Positions 1 through 5,697 of a DNA stretch of 5,697 nucleotides are shown piece by piece; position 1 is the stretch's first letter; every line of letters starts with the position of its first letter. Source of the DNA: Phytoactinopolyspora endophytica (GTDB lineage Bacteria > Actinomycetota > Actinomycetes > Jiangellales > Jiangellaceae); the NCBI RefSeq assembly GCF_004138495.1, contig NZ_ML142860.1, positions 112,969-118,665 on the forward strand, read 5' to 3'. Below the pieces are notes generated by a model, which was not told where the DNA came from, did no database searches, and saw nothing but the letters and a program-made list of their open reading frames with translations. The position numbers and the translations under genes are program-made.

Positions 1-780
1 TCGTTCGAGCTGGCCGCAAAGCGGCTTTCCGCGGACGTCATCAACTTCTCAGCGAAAGGCTCCAGCGTCTCCAAGGGAGAGAGCCTCAAAGACACCGCGC
101 TGACGCTGGCGGCGATGGGTGCTGACGGCGTGGTCGTCCGGCACTCGGCCAGCGGGGCGCCGTACCGCCTGGCGGCGTCGGGGTGGATCGAAGCCCGGGT
201 GCTCAACGCCGGCGACGGCACCCATGAGCATCCCACCCAGGCGCTGCTTGACGCGTTCACCATGCGCAGGCACCTCGGAGACCTGCAGGGGCGGAAGGTG
301 GTCATCGTCGGCGACGTGCTGCACGGGCGCGTCGCTCGCAGCAACGTGCTGTTACTCGCCACGCTCGGCGCGAAGGTGACGCTCGTCGCACCACCGACGT
401 TGCTACCGCTCGGGGTGGAGAACTGGCCCTGTGACGTCTCCTACCACCTCGATCCCGTACTGCCCGGTTCTGACGCCGTGATGATGCTTCGAGTACAGCG
501 GGAACGGATGAATGCCGCGTTCTTCCCGTCGGCACGCGAGTACAGCCGGAGGTACGGGCTGGACTCGCGGAGGTTCACGCTCCTGCCCGATGACGCGATC
601 GTCCTGCATCCAGGGCCGATGAACCGCGGTATGGAGATCACGGCCGACGTCGCCGACGACGAGCGCTCGGTGATCGTCGAGCAGGTGTCGAACGGCGTCT
701 ATGTCCGGATGGCAGCGCTGTACCTGATGCTCGCGGGAGCGGATGAGACCGCAGCCGATGTTCAGGAAGGTGCCGCATGA
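1..780 (+). CDS. pyrB: Aspartate carbamoyltransferase catalytic chain, 5'-truncated by window edge
   Basis: This cytoplasmic enzyme condenses carbamoyl phosphate with L-aspartate to give N-carbamoyl-L-aspartate, the committed step of UMP synthesis. The frame is open from base 1 to the TGA at 778-780, giving 259 residues. The window begins at SFE, just after where the family's STRTR carbamoyl-phosphate loop would lie, so roughly 50-60 N-terminal residues are missing (family about 310 aa). Visible motifs, by fragment residue, are the SSVSKGES loop (21-28) that supplies the active-site lysine, HPTQ (77-80), [12 protein letters not shown] (104-115), LRVQRERM (163-170) and HPGPMNRG (203-210). The last is the Bacillus/actinobacterial form rather than the E. 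coli HPLPR. Together these separate it from ornithine carbamoyltransferase. The stop overlaps the pyrC start (ATGA, 777-780), implying translational coupling. No regulatory-chain gene (pyrI) is present here. A rare TTA leucine codon lies at 352-354. The identification is secure; only the start is unseen. Confidence 0.97.
   Translation, partial: SFELAAKRLSADVINFSAKGSSVSKGESLKDTALTLAAMGADGVVVRHSASGAPYRLAASGWIEARVLNAGDGTHEHPTQALLDAFTMRRHLGDLQGRKVVIVGDVLHGRVARSNVLLLATLGAKVTLVAPPTLLPLGVENWPCDVSYHLDPVLPGSDAVMMLRVQRERMNAAFFPSAREYSRRYGLDSRRFTLLPDDAIVLHPGPMNRGMEITADVADDERSVIVEQVSNGVYVRMAALYLMLAGADETAADVQEGAA
764..770 (+). promoter_or_regulatory. Ribosome binding site of pyrC
   Basis: AGGAAGG lies inside the end of pyrB, six bases before the ATG at 777. 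It is a strong purine-rich Shine-Dalgarno match at good spacing. It decides the start in favour of 777 over the in-frame ATGs at 792 and 795. Confidence 0.8.
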
Positions 781-2081
781 GCGAGCAGACGATGATGATC
801 AAGGGCGCCCGCGTCCTCGGCGGCGACCAAGCGGACATCCTGCTTCGCGACGGCGTGATCGCCGAGGTGGGCACCGGCGTGGATGCGACCGGTGCCAGGA
901 TGGTGGACGCCGACGGCTTGGTGGCGCTGCCGGGTCTGGTGGATCTGCACACCCACCTGCGTGAGCCTGGCCGAGAGGACGCGGAGACCGTTGCCACCGG
1001 CACGCAGGCGGCGGCGCTCGGCGGGTTCACCGCGGTGCACTCGATGGCCAACACTGACCCGGTGGCCGATACCGCGGGTGTCGTTGAGCAGGTGTGGCGT
1101 CTCGGCCGAGAAGCGGGGTATGCCGATGTGCGGCCCGTGGGCGCGGTCACTGTCGGGCTCGGCGGTGAGCGGCTGGCTGAGCTGGGGGCGATGGCAGATT
1201 CCGCGGCGGGCGTCCGGGTCTTCTCGGACGACGGCCATTGCGTCTCCGACGCGGTGCTGATGCGTCGCGCGCTGGAGTACGTGAAGGCGTTCGACGGCGT
1301 GGTCGCCCAGCACGCACAGGAGCCCCGGCTGACCGAGGGGGCGCAGATGAACGAAAGCGAGCTCTCCGGCCGACTCGGGCTACGCGGCTGGCCGTGTGTG
1401 GCAGAGGAAGCCGTCATCGCCCGCGATGTCCTGCTCGCTGCCCATGTCGGTTCCCGGCTGCACGTCTGTCACCTGTCCACCAGGGGTTCGGTCGAGATCA
1501 TCCGGCTGGCCAAGGAACGCGGGCTCCCGGTCACCGCGGAGGTGACGCCGCATCACCTGTTGCTCACCGAAGAGCTGGTCGCCACGTACGACGCGCGCTA
1601 CAAGGTCAACCCTCCGCTGCGCACGGCCGACGACGTCGCGGCCGTGCGGGCAGGGCTGGCCGACGGCACCATCGACATCGTGGCGACCGACCATGCTCCG
1701 CACCCGGTGGAGGACAAGGAATGTGAGTGGGACGCCGCCGCCTTCGGGATGCTGGGGCTGGAGACGGCGCTCTCCGTCGTGCAGCACACCATGGTCGACA
1801 CCCGGCTGCTGGACTGGGCAGGTGTGGCGGAGCGGATGTCGTTCGCGCCGGCGCGGATCGGGCGCTGCGACACACCGGAGTCCGGCCACGGCCGGAGGTT
1901 GGCTGTCGGTGAGCCCGCCAATGTCACGCTGGTCGATCCGTCGGCGGCCCGCACCATCGACCCTGCGGCCTCAGCGTCGCTCTCCAGGAACAGCCCGTAT
2001 GAGGGAATGAAGCTTCCGGGCGCCGTCGTGGCCACCTTCTTACGAGGCCGCCCCACAGTGCAGGACGGGGCGCTCACGTGA
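777..2081 (+). CDS. pyrC: Dihydroorotase (class I, PyrC)
   Basis: This zinc amidohydrolase cyclises N-carbamoyl-L-aspartate to dihydroorotate, the third step of UMP synthesis. At 434 residues it has the normal length for the bacterial class I family. Visible landmarks are the metal-binding [10 protein letters not shown] (H58, H60, with substrate-contacting R62), the FSDDG motif (149-153) carrying the aspartate ligand at D151 or D152, H179 (AQHAQE), H232 (CHLS), and D305 in ATDHAPH. The SDDG motif where other amidohydrolases have a carbamylated lysine is typical of the Aquifex/Bacillus-type enzyme. The C-terminal [12 protein letters not shown] (404-415) is also family-typical. The start is supported by the AGGAAGG site and the ATGA overlap with pyrB. 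That tight coupling suits the known physical association of class I dihydroorotase with aspartate carbamoyltransferase in Aquifex; whether the two bind each other here is inference. A TTA codon occurs at 2040-2042. No catalytic residue is missing. Confidence 0.97.
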   Translation: MSEQTMMIKGARVLGGDQADILLRDGVIAEVGTGVDATGARMVDADGLVALPGLVDLHTHLREPGREDAETVATGTQAAALGGFTAVHSMANTDPVADTAGVVEQVWRLGREAGYADVRPVGAVTVGLGGERLAELGAMADSAAGVRVFSDDGHCVSDAVLMRRALEYVKAFDGVVAQHAQEPRLTEGAQMNESELSGRLGLRGWPCVAEEAVIARDVLLAAHVGSRLHVCHLSTRGSVEIIRLAKERGLPVTAEVTPHHLLLTEELVATYDARYKVNPPLRTADDVAAVRAGLADGTIDIVATDHAPHPVEDKECEWDAAAFGMLGLETALSVVQHTMVDTRLLDWAGVAERMSFAPARIGRCDTPESGHGRRLAVGEPANVTLVDPSAARTIDPAASASLSRNSPYEGMKLPGAVVATFLRGRPTVQDGALT

Positions 2082-2146
2082 GAAAGGCCATGTGCCGAGC
2101 AACGTGGCCACAGGCACACATCACGCGGGACGTCACGACGGGAGAC

Positions 2147-2153
2147 AGGGGAG
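2147..2153 (+). promoter_or_regulatory. Ribosome binding site of the PH-like membrane protein gene
   Basis: AGGGGAG lies four bases before the ATG at 2158, a little close but strongly purine-rich. It supports starting the protein at 2158, immediately before the membrane segment. The upstream in-frame GTG at 2092 would add 22 polar residues ahead of the membrane anchor. Confidence 0.6.
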
Positions 2154-2157
2154 TGAC

Positions 2158-2790
2158 ATGGATCTGAGGACTGGTGTCGCCGTCGCGATCCTGGGGCTGG
2201 TGCTGGTTGGTTCCTACCTGCTGATGTGGCGGGGCTGGCGTCGCCGTGCGGGCACGCAGGTCAATCTGCCGCCGCTGCCACCCGTGAGTACGGACTCGGC
2301 CGCGGGGAGGTCCGATTTTCCTCTCCTCTCACGCGGTCGGCGGGCGGCTCGGGTGGCTGGTTGCGTGGATCCGCCGCCGACCGAAGATCGTCGAAGAAAA
2401 TCGGACCTCCCCGACTCCCGCGACGAAACCACGCTCGGACCGGTCGACACTGTCTATGCCGGGACCACTATGGCCGGAGACTGGATGGAACGCGTTCTGG
2501 CACACGGGCTCGGCCGGCGTAGCTCCGCCTCCGTGACGATCACGCCGCAGGGCATCCTGCTGGAGCGTGGCCCGGAGCCGAGCTTCGTCATACCGGGCGA
2601 ATCGGTCCGTGCGGTGCGGACGGACCGTGCTGGGGCCGGCCGTGCGGTACGGCGTGCCGAGTACGTGATCATCACGTGGGAACACGGAGAGGTGGTCCTG
2701 GACACTTCGTTGCGACCGCGACGCCGGGAGGATCGGGCTCGGATCGAGGAGGCCGTCACCGCCGTCATGACGCATGAGGCATCCCGATGA
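2158..2790 (+). CDS. Membrane-anchored PH-like domain protein of the pyr operon (unknown function)
   Basis: The 210-residue product has three parts. A single N-terminal membrane segment (about residues 5-24) is followed by a basic stretch (WRGWRRR, 24-30), which predicts an N-out, C-in anchor. A low-complexity, proline- and arginine-rich linker covers about 37-97. A C-terminal domain (about 98-206) opens with [15 protein letters not shown], has alternating hydrophobic segments ([28 protein letters not shown]), and ends in a charged helix. From memory this matches the actinobacterial family annotated as a PH-like-domain or 'export or membrane' protein lying between pyrC and carA (Rv1382 in M. 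tuberculosis). No enzymatic motif is visible, and its role in pyrimidine synthesis is unknown. Mycobacterial relatives are, as recalled, about 165-170 residues. The extra length here corresponds to the palindromic 37-codon unit at 2303-2413, residues 49-86, inside the linker. The stop overlaps a possible small ORF start (ATGA at 2787-2790). The identification rests on position and C-terminal resemblance, without a search. Confidence 0.85.
   Translation: MDLRTGVAVAILGLVLVGSYLLMWRGWRRRAGTQVNLPPLPPVSTDSAAGRSDFPLLSRGRRAARVAGCVDPPPTEDRRRKSDLPDSRDETTLGPVDTVYAGTTMAGDWMERVLAHGLGRRSSASVTITPQGILLERGPEPSFVIPGESVRAVRTDRAGAGRAVRRAEYVIITWEHGEVVLDTSLRPRRREDRARIEEAVTAVMTHEASR
2303..2413. repeat. 111-bp palindromic element inside the membrane-protein gene
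   Basis: Perfect 18-base arms, CGGGGAGGTCCGATTTTC (2303-2320) and its exact reverse complement (2396-2413), enclose a second inverted repeat. The inner arms are CGGTCGGCGG (2334-2343) and CCGCCGACCG (2374-2383). With one bulged base (2344), the inner stem gains three more pairs (2345-2347 with 2371-2373), leaving a loop of about 23 bases. The unit is 111 bp, exactly 37 codons, and contains no stop in the reading frame of the host gene, so it is translated as residues 49-86. The arms read RSDF and KSDL in the protein. It lacks a T-tract and sits mid-gene, so it is not an ordinary terminator. A small palindromic mobile or repetitive element, analogous to Rickettsia palindromic elements or a MITE, is the best explanation. 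That origin is inference; the inverted repeat itself is read directly. Confidence 0.8.
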
Positions 2791-2906
2791 CGGCCACTCG
2801 GGAAACGGGCTTGGAGACATCGATCAGTGCCGCTGTGGCGTGCACCGGTCCGCGACGTTGTGGATCGGCACGTGGGACAGGGCGGAAGAAAGTGAGCTTG
2901 AGATGA
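2787..2906 (+). CDS. Possible small ORF (39 aa) linking the membrane-protein gene to carA
   Basis: The ATG at 2787 overlaps the preceding gene's stop (ATGA, 2787-2790), and the TGA at 2904-2906 overlaps the carA start (ATGA, 2903-2906). The whole 112-base gap is therefore open in one frame. A GAGG at 2776-2779 lies seven bases upstream, a reasonable ribosome binding site. The predicted peptide starts [10 protein letters not shown] and ends GRKKVSLR. It is basic, with two cysteines, and resembles nothing I recognise. About 24 of 39 codons end in G or C, weaker than the neighbouring genes, so it may be a translational relay or simple chance rather than a functional protein. Confidence 0.3.
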   Translation: MTATRETGLETSISAAVACTGPRRCGSARGTGRKKVSLR

Positions 2907-4066
2907 CGACGCGTGCACCGGCGCTGCTGGTTCTGGAAGATGGTCGGACGTTTCGTGGTGAGTCGTATGGGGCTGGTGGGGAGACGTTTGGTGAGGCGGT
3001 GTTCGCTACTGGGATGACGGGTTACCAGGAGACACTGACGGATCCGTCGTATCACCGGCAGGTCGTGGTGCAGACGGCGCCGCATATCGGTAATACGGGT
3101 GTGAATGACGAGGATGCGGAGTCCGGCCGGATCTGGGTGGCTGGATACGTGGTGCGTGATCCGGCGCGGCGGGTGTCGTCGTGGCGGGCGCGGCGGAGCT
3201 TGGAGGACGAGCTGGCGGCGCAGGGTGTCGTCGGAATCTGTGGGATCGACACCAGGGCGCTCACCCGGCATCTGCGGGAGCGTGGCGCGATGCGGGTGGG
3301 GATCTCGTCGACCGAGTCTGACGCGGACGCGTTGCGTGAGCGGGTGCTGGGCAGCCCTGCGATGACGGGTGCGGAGCTGGCGGGTGAGGTGTCCACGCGT
3401 GAGGCGTATGTGGTGCCGGCTGTGGGGGAGCGGCGGTTCCGTGTGGCTGCGCTCGACCTCGGCATCAAGACGATGACACCGCGTCGGATGGCTGAGCGGG
3501 GGATCGAGGTTCATGTGTTGCCGGCCTGGTCGTCCATTGACGATGTGCTCGCTGTTGCTCCGGACGGGTTGTTCCTGTCCAACGGTCCTGGTGACCCGGC
3601 GACGGCCGACGGGCCGGCGGAGGTGTTGCGTGCAGCGTTGGAGCGTGGGTTGCCGTTCTTCGGGATTTGTTTCGGTAATCAGGTGTTCGGGCGGGCGTTG
3701 GGCTTCACAACGTTCAAGCTCGGCTACGGCCACCGTGGGATCAACCAGCCGGTGCAGGACCTCGGTACTGAGAAGGTGGAGGTCACGGCGCACAATCACG
3801 GGTTCGCCGTCAAATGGAGTACGGACGGCCCGAGGTATGAGGCTGTCGACACGCCATATGGGAAGGCGGAGGTCAGTCATGTGTGTCTCAACGATGATGT
3901 CGTTGAGGGCCTCGCTCTTCGCGGCACGGATGGGGCGTTGAGGGCGTTCTCGGTGCAGTATCACCCGGAGGCGGCTGCCGGGCCGCATGACGCGGCGTAT
4001 CTGTTCGACCGTTTCGTGGAATTGATGGAGCGCGACCGTGATCATCAACGGGTGGCTACATCATGA
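2903..4066 (+). CDS. carA: Carbamoyl-phosphate synthase small (glutaminase) subunit
   Basis: CarA hydrolyses glutamine and passes ammonia through an internal tunnel to CarB for carbamoyl phosphate synthesis, feeding both pyrimidines and arginine. The 387-residue product is of normal length. The N-terminal CPSase small-chain domain covers about residues 5-165, with [11 protein letters not shown] (40-50), [11 protein letters not shown] (58-68) and [15 protein letters not shown] (111-125). The class I glutamine amidotransferase domain covers about 178-377, with FLSNGPGDP (224-232), the nucleophile C256 in GICFGNQ, the [12 protein letters not shown] segment (273-284), TAHNHGFAV (295-303), and catalytic H354 and E356 in QYHPEA. 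The N in GNQ replaces the H of E. coli, which is usual in actinobacterial CarA. The start at 2903 places the conserved [12 protein letters not shown] at the N-terminus. The same frame is open back to 2774, but the extra 43 residues do not look like CarA. The ribosome binding site is weak (GTGAG, 2892-2896), so coupling to upstream translation is plausible. Third positions become G/T-rich from here onward. Confidence 0.97.
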   Translation: MTTRAPALLVLEDGRTFRGESYGAGGETFGEAVFATGMTGYQETLTDPSYHRQVVVQTAPHIGNTGVNDEDAESGRIWVAGYVVRDPARRVSSWRARRSLEDELAAQGVVGICGIDTRALTRHLRERGAMRVGISSTESDADALRERVLGSPAMTGAELAGEVSTREAYVVPAVGERRFRVAALDLGIKTMTPRRMAERGIEVHVLPAWSSIDDVLAVAPDGLFLSNGPGDPATADGPAEVLRAALERGLPFFGICFGNQVFGRALGFTTFKLGYGHRGINQPVQDLGTEKVEVTAHNHGFAVKWSTDGPRYEAVDTPYGKAEVSHVCLNDDVVEGLALRGTDGALRAFSVQYHPEAAAGPHDAAYLFDRFVELMERDRDHQRVATS

Positions 4067-4122
4067 CCGGGCGCAGGGTTGATGATCATCGGGTTGTGAA
4101 TGTGTTGAAGGGCGAGTTGTAG
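4063..4122 (+). CDS. Possible mini-ORF (19 aa) bridging carA and carB
   Basis: The ATG at 4063 overlaps the carA stop (ATGA, 4063-4066). The frame closes with TAG at 4120-4122, directly abutting the carB ATG at 4123. The peptide would begin [10 protein letters not shown] and end LKGEL. No ribosome binding site is evident beyond coupling to carA. It contains the carB Shine-Dalgarno-like sequence, so its translation would carry ribosomes across that site to the carB start. At this length chance is a serious alternative, and I claim no protein function. Confidence 0.2.
   Translation: MTGRRVDDHRVVNVLKGEL
4108..4116 (+). promoter_or_regulatory. Likely ribosome binding site of carB
   Basis: AAGGGCGAG precedes the carB ATG at 4123 by six bases. 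The AGGG core (4109-4112) is ten bases away and the GAG (4114-4116) six. It is a moderate match that supports the start giving MPRRTDI, the usual CarB N-terminus. Confidence 0.55.
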
Positions 4123-5697
4123 ATGCCGCGTCGTACGGATATTTCGAGTGTGTTGGTGATTGGTTCGGGTCCGATTGTGATCGGGCAGGCGTGTGAGTTC
4201 GATTATTCGGGGACGCAGGCGTGTCGGGTGTTGCGGGCTGAGGGTTTGCGGGTGGTGTTGGTGAACAGCAACCCGGCGACGATCATGACGGATCCGGATA
4301 TTGCGGATGCGACGTATGTGGAGCCGATCACGGCAGGGTTTGTGGAGAAGGTGATCGCGGCTGAGCGCCCGGATGCGTTGTTGGCGACGTTGGGTGGTCA
4401 GACGGCGTTGAATGCGGCGGTGGCGTTGCATGAGTCGGGTGTGCTTGAGCGCTACGGCGTGGAGTTGATCGGTGCGTCGATCGAGGCGATCGGTCGGGGC
4501 GAGAACCGGGAGACGTTCAAGCAGATTGTGGCCGAGATCGGTGGTGAGACGGCGCGTTCGGCGATCTGTCACTCGATGGATGAGTGCCTCAAAGCCGTGG
4601 AGGATCTGGGCTATCCGGTGGTGGTGCGGCCGTCGTTCACCATGGGTGGTGCCGGGTCGGGGATGGCGTTCGATGCCGACGACCTGTATCGGATCGCGGG
4701 GTCTGGGCTGGCGTTGTCCCCGACCACTGAGGTGTTGCTGGAGGAGTCGATCCTCGGGTGGAAGGAATACGAGCTCGAGGTGATGCGTGATGGGGCGGAC
4801 AATGTGGTGATTGTCTGCTCGATCGAGAATGTGGATCCGATGGGTGTGCATACCGGGGATTCGGTGACGGTGGCGCCGGCGTTGACGCTGACTGATCGCG
4901 AGTATCAGGTGATGCGGGACCTGGCTATTGATGTGATCCGTGCGGTGGGGGTGGATACCGGTGGCTGCAATATCCAGTTCGCGGTGAATCCGGATACCGG
5001 GCGGATTGTGATTATTGAGATGAATCCGCGGGTGTCGCGGTCGTCGGCGTTGGCCAGTAAGGCGACGGGGTTTCCGATCGCGAAGATCGCGGCGAAGGTC
5101 GCGTTGGGTTACACGTTGGATGAGATCCCGAATGACATCACCCAACAGACGCCGGCGTCGTTCGAGCCGACACTGGATTATGTGGTGGTGAAGGTGCCGC
5201 GGTTCGCGTTCGAGAAGTTCCCCGCGGCTGACACCACGCTCACGACGCATATGAAGAGCGTGGGTGAGGCGATGGCGATCGGGCGGTCGTTTACTGAGGC
5301 GTTGCAGAAGGCGATGCGCTCGGCGGAGAAAGCCGGGAGTGAGTTGGACTTCGCCAGCGAGGCTGGAGATGTGGCCGAGCTGTTGGCGCGGGTGTCGCGG
5401 GGGTATGACGGGCGCCTGGGTGATGTGGTGGCCGCGTTGCGGGCCGGAGCCACGGTGGAGCAGCTGTGTGAGGCGACGCGGATTGATCCGTGGTTTGTGG
5501 ATCAGTTGTTGTTGCTGTGTGAGGTCGCCGAAGAGGTTCGCGGTGTGGAGCATGTGACGCCGCAGGTGCTGCGCAGAGCGAAGCGGCATGGGTTCTCGGA
5601 TTCCCAGATCGCGGCGTTGCGTCATAGCTCGGCTGAGGTGATCCGCGGGGTGCGCCAGACGTTGGGTATCCGGCCGGTGTTCAAGACGGTGGATACG
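4123..5697 (+). CDS. carB: Carbamoyl-phosphate synthase large subunit, 3'-truncated by window edge
   Basis: CarB makes carbamoyl phosphate from bicarbonate, ammonia and two ATP. The frame is open from the ATG at 4123 to the last base: 525 residues, about half of the usual 1,070-1,100. This covers the N-terminal carboxyphosphate half and most of the oligomerisation domain. The N-terminus, [20 protein letters not shown], is typical. Further motifs are [10 protein letters not shown] (21-30), [11 protein letters not shown] (48-58), LGGQTALN (90-97), [12 protein letters not shown] (169-180), GWKEYELEV (212-220), [16 protein letters not shown] (232-247) and [19 protein letters not shown] (298-316). 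The ATP-grasp residues known from E. coli (R129, R169, E215, E299, N301) fall at the same numbers here, so the first active site appears intact. The helical region from about 400 leads to FKTVDT at the edge, just before the CAAEF motif that starts the second half in relatives. Third positions are strongly G/T-biased, and the codons TTA, CTA and TCA appear absent. Confidence 0.98.
   Translation, partial: MPRRTDISSVLVIGSGPIVIGQACEFDYSGTQACRVLRAEGLRVVLVNSNPATIMTDPDIADATYVEPITAGFVEKVIAAERPDALLATLGGQTALNAAVALHESGVLERYGVELIGASIEAIGRGENRETFKQIVAEIGGETARSAICHSMDECLKAVEDLGYPVVVRPSFTMGGAGSGMAFDADDLYRIAGSGLALSPTTEVLLEESILGWKEYELEVMRDGADNVVIVCSIENVDPMGVHTGDSVTVAPALTLTDREYQVMRDLAIDVIRAVGVDTGGCNIQFAVNPDTGRIVIIEMNPRVSRSSALASKATGFPIAKIAAKVALGYTLDEIPNDITQQTPASFEPTLDYVVVKVPRFAFEKFPAADTTLTTHMKSVGEAMAIGRSFTEALQKAMRSAEKAGSELDFASEAGDVAELLARVSRGYDGRLGDVVAALRAGATVEQLCEATRIDPWFVDQLLLLCEVAEEVRGVEHVTPQVLRRAKRHGFSDSQIAALRHSSAEVIRGVRQTLGIRPVFKTVDT

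Noticed and set aside
638..1417. A 259-codon minus-strand frame across pyrB/pyrC
   Set aside because: It is low-complexity Ser/Arg/Pro-rich and lies opposite conserved PyrC active-site motifs. It is a typical high-GC shadow frame.
2303..2413. The palindrome as an intrinsic terminator or attenuator
   Set aside because: There is no T-run after the right arm, and the structure lies mid-gene with translation continuing through it. A regulatory effect on RNA cannot be excluded, but a standard terminator is not supported.
2783..2802. Short hairpin (CCCGA with TCGGG) around the 2787-2790 stop/start overlap
   Set aside because: It has only five base pairs with a ten-base loop in GC-rich sequence, which is expected by chance.
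2774..2902. N-terminal extension of carA by 43 residues to an upstream ATG
   Set aside because: CarA homologues begin a few residues before the LVLEDG motif, which the ATG at 2903 provides. The extension overlaps the previous gene and shows no CarA-like sequence.
2765..4048. A 427-codon open frame on the minus strand opposite carA
   Set aside because: It has the same codon-aligned antisense geometry as the one opposite carB, and carA has convincing full-length family motifs. It is a shadow.
4045..5625. A 526-codon open frame on the minus strand opposite carB
   Set aside because: Its codons align exactly with carB codons, so stops would appear only where carB uses TTA, CTA or TCA. carB uses none in this stretch, so the openness is a by-product of codon bias. 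The predicted product is arginine/histidine-rich and resembles no family.

Overview
The window is a stretch of a de novo pyrimidine biosynthesis (pyr) operon from a GC-rich Gram-positive bacterium, almost certainly an actinomycete. The evidence is high GC with G/C-ending codons, the order pyrB - pyrC - small membrane protein - carA - carB seen in Mycobacterium and Streptomyces relatives, and the actinobacterial form of the CarA glutaminase motif (GICFGNQ). Genus cannot be fixed. Two TTA leucine codons in housekeeping genes make a typical Streptomyces less likely.

Layout, all on the + strand: the 3' part of pyrB (aspartate carbamoyltransferase, 1-780, cut by the left edge); complete pyrC (dihydroorotase, 777-2081, ATGA overlap with pyrB); a membrane-anchored PH-like protein of unknown function (2158-2790), the positional equivalent of the gene between pyrC and carA in mycobacteria; complete carA (2903-4066); and the 5' half of carB (4123-5697, cut by the right edge). 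No rRNA, tRNA, CRISPR array, transposase, promoter or terminator is visible, and no gap exceeds about 115 bases.

CarA and CarB make carbamoyl phosphate from glutamine, bicarbonate and ATP. PyrB joins it to aspartate, and PyrC closes the ring to dihydroorotate. Four of the five genes therefore cover the first three steps of UMP synthesis. The membrane protein has no known role in the pathway, although its position is conserved.

The most unusual item is a perfect 18-bp inverted repeat (2303-2320 and 2396-2413) with a second, nested inverted repeat inside it. It forms a 111-bp palindromic unit, exactly 37 codons, in frame within the membrane-protein gene, in the linker between the membrane anchor and the PH-like domain. 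It looks like a small palindromic mobile or repetitive element tolerated as extra protein sequence. Two other points stand out. Small ORFs bridge the junctions before carA and before carB with ATGA or abutting stop/start arrangements. Third-codon-position composition also shifts abruptly from C/G-rich in pyrC to G/T-rich in carA and carB.
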